Part shown: positions 12,223 through 19,470 of the stretch, one piece after another
How positions within the stretch are numbered: position 1 is the stretch's first letter
Layout of the letters: every line of letters begins with the position of its first letter
DNA from: JAHJFW01 sp038065635
GTDB taxonomy: Bacteria > Patescibacteriota > Patescibacteriia > 2-12-FULL-60-25
Direction: 5' to 3'
DNA: 22,455 nt
Assembly (NCBI GenBank): GCA_038065635.1
Contig: JBBTQP010000076.1
Coordinates: forward strand, 1 to 22,455
The notes under the pieces: generated by a model
What the model was told of the DNA's origin: nothing
The model's input: the letters and a program-made list of their open reading frames with translations, nothing else
The model's database searches: none
Program-made: the position numbers and the translations under genes

Positions 12223-12849
12223 ATGGCCGCTCTGTTCGCAAAGGTTCTGTTCTGGGCAACGTTCGCGGTCGTCGTAGCCTGCATCGAGATCGAGAGCGAA
12301 GGGTCGAAGGGCTGGGCCGACGCAGCGCCGACGTGGTATCGAACCACCGGCTTCTGGGGGAAGGCGTACGGGATGATTATGGGCGGGAAGCCGCTCACCG
12401 GCTATCACGCCTTCATGTTCTTCCTGCCAGTGCTGATCTTCCACACGCACTTCTTCATGGGAGTGAAGTGGTCGATCGCGGAAGAGCTGGTGGCGTGGGC
12501 GCTCTACTTCGCGTGGTGCCCACTGTGGGATTACTACTGGTTCGTGCTGAACCCCGCCTACAAAGGTAAGTTCAAGCGCGAATACATCTGGTGGCACGCC
12601 AAAAGCTACTGGGTGGGAGGACTTTTTCCTGTCGACTACCTGTTCGGGATCGTGATCTCGCTCGGGTTCGCGGGAGGTGCGGCATGGCTCTCTGGCTCAT
12701 TCGTGCACCTCATCGACCACCAGAAGCTACTCGGTGGCTTCGCTGTGTACACCGTCATGCTGCACATCGTCGCACCGTTCTATCGCCGCTGGTATGCACG
12801 CATGCGCAAGAGCGACGACCGGAGCAAGGTGGACATTTTCTACAAATAG
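12223..12849 (+). CDS. Unassigned polytopic membrane protein (208 aa)
   Basis: The protein has five probable membrane helices at about 4-22, 62-80, 88-110, 136-158 and 170-188. Conserved-looking motifs are IEIESEGSKGWADAAPTW (21-38), GKPLTGYH (55-62), WFVLNPAY (106-113) and IWWHAKSYW (122-130). Trp and His cluster around the membrane edges. I recall similar 'IEIEGxxGWAxxLPTW' proteins as uncharacterised families, with no function. It has a strong SD and one of the most C-ended codon patterns in the window (one TTT among roughly twenty Phe codons). It is followed by a terminator. Confidence 0.8.
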   Translation: MAALFAKVLFWATFAVVVACIEIESEGSKGWADAAPTWYRTTGFWGKAYGMIMGGKPLTGYHAFMFFLPVLIFHTHFFMGVKWSIAEELVAWALYFAWCPLWDYYWFVLNPAYKGKFKREYIWWHAKSYWVGGLFPVDYLFGIVISLGFAGGAAWLSGSFVHLIDHQKLLGGFAVYTVMLHIVAPFYRRWYARMRKSDDRSKVDIFYK

Positions 12850-12856
12850 ACTCGCG

Positions 12857-12912
12857 CACCCGCGCGGCATTGAGCACTCGCTCTTCGCTGCAGCGGGTGT
12901 TCTTTGTATATT
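12857..12912 (+). terminator. Probable terminator of the 11819-12849 unit
   Basis: CACCCGC (12857-12863) pairs with GCGGGTG (12893-12899) over a long loop that has its own small pairing, followed by a T-rich stretch. It starts 7 nt after the stop codon. The long loop makes it less certain than the others. Confidence 0.55.
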
Positions 12913-12915
12913 TTT

Positions 12916-13966
12916 CTACGACGCTTTACGAAACTCATCGACCGCAGAGGCGACGGGAGGGGATGAACGAAGTCGTTTTTTTAATAAGCGATCGGTATCA
13001 TAGTCGCGAATAGCGCCAAGAATCGTATCGTATCGCTGTGTGGTTCCAGCTCCGCTGCGGACAAGTTCATATCCCTTGGTGAGTCGTTGCAACAATGTGC
13101 TTTTTTGATGAGCCAGATTTTGAAGCTCGATTACCACTTCTCGATCTCCGTAGCGATCCAGTAGACCCTGAACTACGGTCTCAACGTCCAGCCCCTCTGC
13201 GGTTGCGAGAGCGCTCCCTATTGAGAGGCAGATATCCTTGAGATCGCGTGCCATCGCCTCTTTTAGAGGCATGTCTTCATCGAAGCGGACTTCGGGATCA
13301 CAGATCACGGGCTGACGATCTTTGGTAAAAATAATATTCGGTAAAATCGCTTCTCCCCACACAGTTCCTTTCCCATGAAGTCGCCTCATTTCATCCATGA
13401 TTCGATGCGCAAGCTCTAGCTTGTCTTCGGGCGTGAGATGTTCCGCCCACGCGCATTCGCCAAATTTTTTGATCTCTTTGTCATGAACGAACGCATCGAG
13501 CGTATTCACGTTTGGGATGAAAGGCATCACCACCGTATTCGGATCGTTATTTTCAATGACTGGGATATTGCTTTTTTCCTCAAACCACGTTTTCCACTCA
13601 TCGTGAGTAGCCTTCCTCATTCTTAAGCCGGATGCGCGTTTCATCGCCGTATCAAGCCACCGATGCAGCCATGAACCGGCATGGTTATACACCATGAATG
13701 CTTTGCGCCCGTCCGGTAGCTCTTGGATTTGCGTCTGTGTACTGAAATTGTTCGTGCGCGAGCCATATTCCGTAGCGATCCGCTTTCCNNNNNNNNNNNN
13801 NNNNNNNNNNNNNNNNNNNNNNNNNNNNNNNNNNNNNNNNNNNNNNNNNNNNNNNNNNNNNNNNNNNNNNNNNNNNNNNNNNNNNNNNTTCGATATTGCG
13901 AGCAGTAGATCGTTCTTGTCCTTCTTGTGAAGAATCTTGCTCCGGCATCGCCAACATTTGTTTCAT
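12916..13966 (-). CDS. Divergent kinase-fold-like protein, interrupted by the assembly gap
   Basis: From the minus strand, the part below the gap reads GKRIATEYGSRTNN...FMVYNHAGSWLHRW and continues without a stop to 12916. The N-terminus is probably the ATG at 13966 (MKQMLAMPEQDSSQEG...) beyond the gap; the 100 N put it in another frame, so the true gap length is unknown. The layout looks like an aminoglycoside/RIO-type kinase fold: hinge-like VVMPFIPN, then LHGKGTVWGEAILPNIIF in place of the HxDxxxxN loop, then VICDPEVRFD in place of DFG/DFE. The usual catalytic Asp is Glu in WGEAILPN. It could be a divergent kinase or an inactive relative; the family call is an inference. Confidence 0.5.
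13789..13888. other. Assembly gap (100 N)
   Basis: There are exactly 100 undetermined bases, the usual placeholder for an unknown-length scaffold gap. It lies inside the kinase-like gene and shows that this window was scaffolded. Confidence 0.98.
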
Positions 13967-14056
13967 GCGCAAAGTATATAAGTATAAGAAGTTAGACGCA
14001 ATCGGTTTTTTATGGATCGAGTTTTATAGTGCGTTCCAATGTGCTATCCTAATAAC

Positions 14057-14293
14057 ATGAAAAGATTTATCGAGGTTTTTGGATGGTACGGGACAGTTGC
14101 CATTATACTTGCGTACGCGATGGTTAGCTTTTCGTTCATTTCCGCGACGAGCGTTTGGTATCAGATATTGAACGCAACAGGAGCACTCGGAATCGTCATG
14201 GTTTCATTTTATAAAAAAACATATCAACCAGGAGTGTTAAATATTATTTGGACGATTATCGCCGTAATTGCAATTTTGAAAATTATATTTTGA
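14057..14293 (+). CDS. Small membrane protein of the CBU_0592-like family
   Basis: With start MKRFIEVFGWYG at 14057 the protein has 78 residues and three short membrane helices (about 8-27, 35-52, 57-76). The pattern GWYGTVAIILAYAMVSF, then WYQILNATGALGI, then SFYKKTYQPGVLNIIWTIIAVIAI fits the small CBU_0592-like membrane domain, whose function is unknown. TGC-TATCCT (hexamer 14045-14050) ends 6 nt before the ATG and there is no SD, so an in-frame extension to 14039 would cross the promoter and is rejected. Confidence 0.8.
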   Translation: MKRFIEVFGWYGTVAIILAYAMVSFSFISATSVWYQILNATGALGIVMVSFYKKTYQPGVLNIIWTIIAVIAILKIIF

Positions 14294-14404
14294 TAGCAGT
14301 TATTCGGATTCTTAACACAAGGTAGGAAGAAATAGCATCGGTCGATCACTGGTCATAATCTTGTTTGTCACGTCCCATCTTTTGTTCTACCCTTGTAACA
14401 ACCT

Positions 14405-14566
14405 ATGACAGACGGTATCTCGGTACCTCAAGAAGTGGACGTGGAAATTCGGCAGGGGCGGCCTTGGAGCGCAGCTTGCTGTAGCGCATGTTTGTTGCTA
14501 ATTTTGGTGTGTTCGCTACTGGCATGGGGTTTGGCTAGGTTATTTGCGGGCTCACCGACGATATAA
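14405..14566 (+). CDS. Possible single-helix membrane microprotein (53 aa)
   Basis: An ATG at 14405 opens a 53-codon frame ending TAA at 14564-14566. The N-terminal 20 residues are polar and acidic (MTDGISVPQEVDVEIRQGRP). They are followed by one strong hydrophobic helix with four Cys (about residues 24-45, ACCSACLLLILVCSLLAWGL) and a short polar tail. TTGTCA (14365-14370) and TACCCT (14388-14393), 17 nt apart, are a plausible promoter ending 11 nt before the ATG. The amphipathic layout and promoter argue for a real gene, but no family is recognised. The rest of 14294-14575 shows nothing else. Confidence 0.5.
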   Translation: MTDGISVPQEVDVEIRQGRPWSAACCSACLLLILVCSLLAWGLARLFAGSPTI

Positions 14567-14575
14567 ATCGACAAT

Positions 14576-14668
14576 GTCATTGCGAGGAGTAGCAACGACG
14601 AAGCAATCTTTCAAAGGAAAGATTTGCTTCAAAAGATTGCCGCGTCGCAAAAGCCTCCTCGCAATGAC
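14576..14668. repeat. Palindromic MITE-like repeat, family B copy
   Basis: Begins GTCATTGCGAGGAGTAGCAA and ends AGCCTCCTCGCAATGAC. Inner arms AGCAATCTTT / AAAGATTGC also match as an inverted repeat. It shares ends with the elements at 10343-10533. It lies between the microprotein and the lipoprotein gene, and part of it is open in frame with the latter, which would give a false N-terminal extension. Confidence 0.85.
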
Positions 14669-14704
14669 AGAAAATTAGAAAACTATATTATTAATATCCC
14701 ATAT

Positions 14705-15664
14705 ATGAACAAACGATCTCATCTATTCAAGTCACTTTTTCTATTCGCCGCCATTCTCGTGGCGGGCGCAGGCTGTAAGCAGTCCAAGCAGGAGCAGCCC
14801 AACCTAATCGTACCTCCAACATCGAACGTCTCAATGTTTGAAGGTTTGACTTCGGAACAGGCGACGGCTCGAATCAATTTTGTTCCTGGCAGCGTAATAG
14901 AACTTCGGCAAACAGCGTTCGGGTTTGGAGCGAAGTTGGCGGATTTTCTCGCGGGAGATTCGAAAGAGGGCTTGCGCACCATCGTGATCGACAGGTTTGC
15001 GCCACGTGAAATCGCGAACGTAAGTTGGCAGCTTAAGACAAAAGAGGAAACAGAAGAATCCGTAAAAGCGCGAAAAGAGGCGATAGCAAAAAAAGCACTT
15101 CCTCCGGAAGTCGCATATGATAGCAAGACATACGCAGGAACGCTGGTAGGATTTAACATGAAGGACGGCCACTCTCTTTATCTTCCTGCTTTTTGGCCTG
15201 AAAAAGACAATGCAGGAACGTTCGGTTCGAGCGGGTTGTGGCTTTCGGCAGATGTTTATGACAGTCTTTCACGTAATCGCGTAGGAACTTTGGATTTCGG
15301 ACTTTTCGATCCGGCTCTGCCGATGAAGTTTCAGTCTGATCCTTCGTTGAAAGGAATGTTCGCGGAACTTGAAAAGTACGTAAAAACAATTCAGGATCGC
15401 GTTGATGTTAACGTATTAAACGGCGAGACGGAGTTGGTGGATTGGTCGCTTCGAGTAAACGGCGAGGATATCAAAGTGCAAGTAATCAAGGCGCGAAACT
15501 GGTTTGGGGAAATCGTAGTGTTGAATAATATGCAAAATCCTTTGGTATTGAAATTGACGGTCAATCCAATTGCCGCCGGAGTGACGGATGCATTGAAAGG
15601 GACGGGGACGCTTACCGGATTGTTGGGATACGAAGTGACGGGACTTATCGACGTTCAGAGATAA
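14705..15664 (+). CDS. Unassigned lipoprotein (319 aa)
   Basis: The start MNKRSHLFKSLFLFAAILVAGAGC is typical of a lipoprotein signal: basic n-region, hydrophobic core, and a Cys at 24 that would be lipidated (the -3 residue is Gly, so the lipobox is not ideal). The upstream in-frame ATG at 14624 lies inside a palindromic repeat and is rejected. The mature part is soluble with mixed alpha/beta character, a charged helix near 118-140 and no recognised domain. It ends with a run of Gly/Thr/Leu. A role in the envelope is likely from the signal alone. No SD is present; TATATT lies at 14684-14689. Confidence 0.85.
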   Translation: MNKRSHLFKSLFLFAAILVAGAGCKQSKQEQPNLIVPPTSNVSMFEGLTSEQATARINFVPGSVIELRQTAFGFGAKLADFLAGDSKEGLRTIVIDRFAPREIANVSWQLKTKEETEESVKARKEAIAKKALPPEVAYDSKTYAGTLVGFNMKDGHSLYLPAFWPEKDNAGTFGSSGLWLSADVYDSLSRNRVGTLDFGLFDPALPMKFQSDPSLKGMFAELEKYVKTIQDRVDVNVLNGETELVDWSLRVNGEDIKVQVIKARNWFGEIVVLNNMQNPLVLKLTVNPIAAGVTDALKGTGTLTGLLGYEVTGLIDVQR

Positions 15665-15672
15665 ATTTCGGG

Positions 15673-15702
15673 AAAAGGAAAACCTCGCGAGTGGTCGCGA
15701 GG
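15673..15702 (-). terminator. Rho-independent terminator of the 63-aa gene (minus strand)
   Basis: On the minus strand CCTCGCGA-CCAC-TCGCGAGG (15702-15683) is a perfect 8-bp stem with a 4-nt loop, followed by TTTTCCTTTT. It may also limit read-through from the plus-strand lipoprotein gene, though no T run faces that way. Confidence 0.85.
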
Positions 15703-15734
15703 CGGAGTGAGTTGCGGACGGAGTCCGCGGAGGT

Positions 15735-15926
15735 CTAGTCGAGCAGGTCCTGCCGCTTCATCACATCGCGGAGCGTGATCGGGGGCGGTTCGGAGACGGG
15801 TGGGACGCCGTCGTACTCGTCGTCATGTTCGTGCTTGTGATCGAACGGGTCGAGCAGTCCCTGAGACGACTGGCCACGTTCGTACTCGTTGTACACGTCC
15901 GCGAAGATTCTCTGCTGCACGTTCAT
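15735..15926 (-). CDS. Small acidic unassigned protein (63 aa)
   Basis: A complete unit supports a real gene: consensus promoter at 16011-15983, a leader with GAGGGG about 9 nt before the ATG at 15926, and a perfect terminator after the stop. The protein is polar and rich in Asp, Glu, His and Pro (DPFDHKHEHDDEYDG, then PPVSEPPP) with no membrane helix. The His/Asp cluster could bind metal, but that is a guess. Codon use matches the other SD-led genes (GTG, CTC, TAC, TTC). It belongs to no family I recognise. Confidence 0.7.
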   Translation of the reverse strand: MNVQQRIFADVYNEYERGQSSQGLLDPFDHKHEHDDEYDGVPPVSEPPPITLRDVMKRQDLLD

Positions 15927-15982
15927 TCTTCGGATCCCCTCGAGTTGCGGTTTTTTACGGCAAGCGAAAGAAAGGCGTGAAG

Positions 15983-16011
15983 AATATACGCGACATAAGT
16001 GGACTTGTCAA
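15983..16011 (-). promoter_or_regulatory. Consensus promoter of the 63-aa gene
   Basis: On the minus strand TTGACA (16011-16006) and TATATT (15988-15983) are separated by 17 nt. The -35 overlaps the era stop codon (16010-16008). It has the same hexamers and spacing as the promoter at 11715-11743, and the leader to the ATG is about 50 nt. Confidence 0.85.
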
Positions 16012-16862
16012 CGGAATCTTTCCTGCCACTTTGGGTCAACCTTGACGGTTAGTTCGAGGAATACGTTGGCTTGAAGCGCGGTTTCGAGTTCTTTGCGCGC
16101 TTTTATTCCGATTTCTTTGATTTTTGAACCCTTTGCTCCGACGATCATTCGTTTGTAGCGCTCGTCAGTGGTTATGACTTTTGCCTGAATGAATCTCGCG
16201 CCGCCTTCGCGTTCCTCTATTTCTTCAACAACGACTTTTGTCGAGTATGGCAACTCTTGTTCAAGCGCAAGAAAAACTTTTTCACGAATAATTTCCTCGA
16301 TCCATTCTTTGTGCGGAACATCCGTAATCTGCATATCCGGATAATGCGCTTCGCCTTCCGGAATTATTCCGAATAGAAGATCGACGAGTCGGTTGAGGTC
16401 TTTTGATTTCAACGCGGAAATTTCCAGTGTCGCGATTTGTCCAACGTCAACGTCGGAAAAAGTTTTGGAAAACGGTCGATCTTTCGGATGTAGATCGCTT
16501 TTATTTATCACGGCAATTATCGGAACACGCGTGGCTCGTAGAAGCGTTTGGATCATTTCTTCTTCCAAACCCGGTTCGCGCGACGGGTCCATGACGTACA
16601 AGATCGCGTCAACTCCCTCGAGAGTTTCTTTTACGAATTGATTTAATCGTTTTGAAATGAAATCTTTTCTACCGAGAAAAACTCCCGGAGTATCCACGAA
16701 AACGATTTGTCCGCGAGGATCGTGTAAAATTCCGCGCACCGGATGGCGCGTGGTTTGCGGCTTTGGAGTCACGATCGCAACTTTTGATCCCACGAGCGCG
16801 TTCAAGAGCGTGGATTTCCCCACGTTTGATCGGCCGGCGAGCATTACGAATGCGGATTTCAT
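16008..16862 (-). CDS. era: GTPase Era
   Basis: The 284-residue protein has the GTPase motifs GRSNVGKST (10-18, G1), TTRHPVRG (37-44, G2 region), DTPG (57-60, G3), NKSD (120-123, G4) and ISALKS (G5). A C-terminal KH domain includes the RNA-binding loop MIVGAKGSKIKEIG. Era binds the 3' end of 16S rRNA and helps 30S assembly. Length is slightly under the E. coli protein's roughly 300. TATACT (16874-16869) ends 6 nt before the ATG with no SD and directly abuts the stop of the upstream methyltransferase gene. Confidence 0.97.
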   Translation of the reverse strand: MKSAFVMLAGRSNVGKSTLLNALVGSKVAIVTPKPQTTRHPVRGILHDPRGQIVFVDTPGVFLGRKDFISKRLNQFVKETLEGVDAILYVMDPSREPGLEEEMIQTLLRATRVPIIAVINKSDLHPKDRPFSKTFSDVDVGQIATLEISALKSKDLNRLVDLLFGIIPEGEAHYPDMQITDVPHKEWIEEIIREKVFLALEQELPYSTKVVVEEIEEREGGARFIQAKVITTDERYKRMIVGAKGSKIKEIGIKARKELETALQANVFLELTVKVDPKWQERFR

Positions 16863-16868
16863 AAACTT

Positions 16869-16874
16869 AGTATA
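16869..16874 (-). promoter_or_regulatory. -10 element of era
   Basis: TATACT (16874-16869), preceded by TGA, ends 6 nt before the era ATG at 16862. No SD fits in the remaining AAGTTT. This predicts a leaderless era transcript separate from the upstream gene. Confidence 0.55.
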
Positions 16875-18218
16875 TCAGTCCTTCAACTTAAGCATAGATA
16901 CGACTTCAACGTGAGGCGTCTGCGGGAAAAGATCGAGCGCTTGCGTTGACTCGAGGTTGTAGAAGGGGAGGAAGTCGCGAAGTTCTTGGACGAATTTGCG
17001 GAAGTTGCAGGATACGTAGACGATGCGCTTCGGTTTCATCTCCAAGAGCGTTTTGATTACGCGTGGATGCAGACCGGAACGAGGCGGATCTATTATCACC
17101 GCGTCCGTTTTTTCATCCTTCCACGACAGATCTTCCGCAGGTCCTGATTCAAAAGTGCAACGATCCGCTACGCCGTTTACGGCCGCGTTGTGTTTCGCGA
17201 GTTCGATCGCTTCTGCGTCCAGTTCATATCCCATTACGCGGACGTTTGGGTTTTGTTTGGCGAGAGCGACGCCGAAGAAGCCGAGGCCGCAGTAGAGATC
17301 TAGAATTGAATGTGGAATGTTGAATGTGGAATGTTGAATGTCGGAAAGATAATGCAAAACCGCATCCTGCAATTTTGCGGCCATGCCGGTGTTTGTTTGA
17401 AAGAAAGAATTTGGCGCGATTCGATATATGGTTCCGTTTACTTCTTCCTCCAACCATGGATTTCCATGAAGCGGTAGAGTTGTTTTAACGAAAGAAATGT
17501 CGGTAATTAGTGGTTGTTCGCCGAGGAGTAGGGAAGTGCAAAGTGGTGAAAGAACTTCGCGGATTATGTCGCGGCTTTCTTCGTCAATTTTTTTCAGATC
17601 AGAAACCACCAGCATCACAAGTCTCTCGGAAGTATTTTTGCCGAGACGGATAACGACGTAGCGAAGCAATCCGCTTTGTGAGCGCGCGTCCCATGGTTCT
17701 AGTTTTAATTCGCGCATGAGATCTCGAACGATCGCGAGGATTTGCGCCGTCTCTTTATCAAGCAACATGCAAGTCGAAAGATCAAGATAGCGGTTCCACG
17801 ATCCGTATTCTTTCAAACCGACTTTTCCATCCCAACCCACGCAGTAGTCCATTCGGTTTCGGTAATATAGAACTTTGTCGCACGGCGTGACGTTTTGGAT
17901 CCGTGTTTCTATTCCGGCAGATTCAAACGCAGCATTGACCGCATCGCGTTTCAAAATAAGTTGCGCGTCATAAGAAATATGTTGCCATAAACAACCTCCG
18001 CAAACTCCAGCGTGAGGGCAGGGGGTGGAAACGCGATCCGGTCCCGGATGTAGGACCTCTTCAAGTCGCAGAACTTTCTTGCCTTTGTCGCGTTTTACGA
18101 AAGTCGCTGAAACTTCGTCGCCAATCGTCGCAAAAGGAACTACAAAACCGTCCCAGGACCCGCGTCCCTTTTCATCCAGTCGTTCTACAGTCCCATTTGT
18201 TCGATCTCCGTATTTCAT
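16875..18218 (-). CDS. RNA (uracil-5-)-methyltransferase, RumA/RlmD type
   Basis: With start MKYGDRTNGTV (18218) the protein has 447 residues. It has an N-terminal TRAM-like domain (about 1-55) and Fe-S cysteines Cys67, Cys73, Cys76 (CPHAGVCGGC) and Cys150, as in RumA. The QTN motif (SFFQTN) follows, then the SAM site LDLYCGLGFFG (from 306), DPPRSG (377-382) and catalytic Cys404 in VSCN. It forms m5U in 23S rRNA or tRNA; which position cannot be told. Residues 293-304, just before the SAM motif, are encoded by a 14-bp tandem repeat (17309-17341). A frame extension to 18275 would cross the promoter. TGC-TACCCT ends 6 nt upstream of the ATG. Confidence 0.93.
   Translation of the reverse strand: MKYGDRTNGTVERLDEKGRGSWDGFVVPFATIGDEVSATFVKRDKGKKVLRLEEVLHPGPDRVSTPCPHAGVCGGCLWQHISYDAQLILKRDAVNAAFESAGIETRIQNVTPCDKVLYYRNRMDYCVGWDGKVGLKEYGSWNRYLDLSTCMLLDKETAQILAIVRDLMRELKLEPWDARSQSGLLRYVVIRLGKNTSERLVMLVVSDLKKIDEESRDIIREVLSPLCTSLLLGEQPLITDISFVKTTLPLHGNPWLEEEVNGTIYRIAPNSFFQTNTGMAAKLQDAVLHYLSDIQHSTFNIPHSILDLYCGLGFFGVALAKQNPNVRVMGYELDAEAIELAKHNAAVNGVADRCTFESGPAEDLSWKDEKTDAVIIDPPRSGLHPRVIKTLLEMKPKRIVYVSCNFRKFVQELRDFLPFYNLESTQALDLFPQTPHVEVVSMLKLKD
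17309..17341. repeat. 14-bp tandem repeat inside the methyltransferase gene
   Basis: AATGTGGAATGTTG is present as two perfect units (17309-17322, 17323-17336) plus AATGT (17337-17341). It encodes residues 293-304 (IQHSTFNIPHSI region), between the last helix before the SAM domain and LDLYCG. The unit is not a multiple of three. Confidence 0.9.
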
Positions 18219-18224
18219 TTGTCG

Positions 18225-18257
18225 AGGGTAGCAAAAAGCCGCATATTTTGCTATGCT
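18225..18257. promoter_or_regulatory. Divergent -10 elements for the uracil methyltransferase and SpoU genes
   Basis: On the minus strand TGC-TACCCT (hexamer 18230-18225) ends 6 nt before the ATG at 18218. On the plus strand TGC-TATGCT (hexamer 18252-18257) ends 8 nt before the ATG at 18266. Only 47 bp separates the two start codons and neither has an SD. Confidence 0.6.
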
Positions 18258-18265
18258 TTCAGTTA

Positions 18266-18742
18266 ATGGCTGCAAAACGGCTTCCTATATTGGATGTTAT
18301 CGCCCATGACATTCGTTCGCGCGAAAATGTCGGGGCGCTTCTTCGTACATGCGAATTTTTGGGAGCGCACAAAGTGTGGTTTACGGGATATACGCCGGCG
18401 TTGCCGGATGCGCGAATTGAGAAGGTTTCGCTTGGCGCGGAGAAGGACGTTTTGTGGGAAAAGCAACCGGATGTAATGTCAGTGCTTTCATCTCTCAAGA
18501 AAAAGCGTTTTCGTCTCGTCGGATTGGAACTTGCCGATGAAGCGTTGGAGCTGGCATCATACAAACCGCCGGAACGCATCGCGTTGCTTTTAGGAAACGA
18601 AGTCACAGGAATCACGCCTACTCTTCTTGCGTGTTGCGATGACAGAATAGAGATCGCGCGGCATGGAAAAAAAGAATCTTTGAACGTTTCAATTGCGGCG
18701 GGAATAGCCATACATTGGATGTTATGCCAAAAGTCTCAATAA
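18266..18742 (+). CDS. TrmH/SpoU-family RNA 2'-O-methyltransferase
   Basis: With start MAAKRLPILD at 18266 the protein has 158 residues, a single SPOUT domain. Motif 1 is ENVGALLRTCEFLG (20-33), motif 2 ALLLGNEVTGI (106-116) and motif 3 GKKESLNVSIAAGIA (134-148), which together form the trefoil knot that binds SAM. It lacks the N-terminal substrate-binding domain of rRNA-specific RlmB. The target (tRNA or rRNA ribose) is undetermined. It is divergent from the uracil methyltransferase, so two RNA methylases share one short promoter region. Its last 19 bp overlap the glycosyltransferase gene. Confidence 0.93.
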   Translation: MAAKRLPILDVIAHDIRSRENVGALLRTCEFLGAHKVWFTGYTPALPDARIEKVSLGAEKDVLWEKQPDVMSVLSSLKKKRFRLVGLELADEALELASYKPPERIALLLGNEVTGITPTLLACCDDRIEIARHGKKESLNVSIAAGIAIHWMLCQKSQ

Positions 18743-19449
18743 TCATTCCAACGAAAAACGAGGAACAGCATCTCCCGAAACTTCTTGAAACTATCAAGTC
18801 GCAGACTTTGAAGGATTTTGAAGTTATTGTCGCTGACGCAAAGTCCACGGATAAGACGCGAGATATCGCACTGGCATATGGCGCGAAGGTGATCGAGGGC
18901 GGTCTTCCTGGTCCTGGGAGGAACGCGGGAGCTGTTAGCGCGACCGGAGACGTTCTTGTTTTTTTGGATGCGGACGTTCTCTTGCCGTCAACAAAATATC
19001 TCCAGGAATGTTTAACCGAAATGGATCGTAAGGGATTTGATGTCGCGACGTGTAACGTAAAACCGCTAAGTAGAAAGCCGATAGATCGCGCTTTGCACGA
19101 GGTTTATAACGCTTATGCCATGGCTACGGAAAAAATTCGTCCGCACGCGCCGGGATTTTGTATTCTTGTGCGTCGTCACGCGCATGAGAGTATAAAAGGA
19201 TTTGATGAGGACGTGGTGTTCGGGGAAGATCACGATTACGTTCAACGCGCATCTAAGGAAGGAAAGAGTTTTGGTATACTGCGTGCGCATCCGATCCGGG
19301 TTTCCGTGCGTAGATTGGAGAAGGACGGCCGCCTCGGAACTGCATTGAAATACATGTTTGGGGAGTTGAGGATGCTGACGAAGGGGTCGTTTAAGGAGAT
19401 GCCGTTTGATTACATAATGGGAGGGGATGAAAATGAAAATAATAAATAG
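18724..19449 (+). CDS. Family 2 glycosyltransferase (GT-A fold)
   Basis: The ATG at 18724 (MPKVSIIIPTKNEEQHL) gives 241 residues. The N-terminus is the standard GT2 opening, with VIVADAKSTDKT (35-46), GRNAGA (65-70, the RN-G helix) and the metal-binding DAD at 82-84. GEDHDYVQRA is the ED-type acceptor-side motif. C-terminal basic and aromatic residues without clear membrane helices suggest a cytoplasmic or peripheral enzyme. It should transfer a sugar from a nucleotide sugar to a lipid or polysaccharide; the substrate is unknown. It overlaps the SpoU gene by 19 bp, so is translationally linked to it. Confidence 0.9.
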   Translation: MPKVSIIIPTKNEEQHLPKLLETIKSQTLKDFEVIVADAKSTDKTRDIALAYGAKVIEGGLPGPGRNAGAVSATGDVLVFLDADVLLPSTKYLQECLTEMDRKGFDVATCNVKPLSRKPIDRALHEVYNAYAMATEKIRPHAPGFCILVRRHAHESIKGFDEDVVFGEDHDYVQRASKEGKSFGILRAHPIRVSVRRLEKDGRLGTALKYMFGELRMLTKGSFKEMPFDYIMGGDENENNK

Positions 19450-19470
19450 AATTTTGCACATGATTCAAGT

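Noticed and set aside
11855..12597. Long minus-strand frames opposite the two membrane proteins
   Set aside because: C-ending codons on the plus strand remove stops on the opposite strand. The plus-strand frames have SDs, a promoter and coherent membrane helices.
13685..13972. Separate 95-aa gene reading across the N gap
   Set aside because: The gap length is arbitrary; the 3' side reads better as the kinase-like frame, which has no stop up to the gap.
14624..14704. Upstream start for the lipoprotein gene
   Set aside because: The extra 27 codons lie largely in a palindromic repeat, and the ATG at 14705 begins a clear lipoprotein signal.
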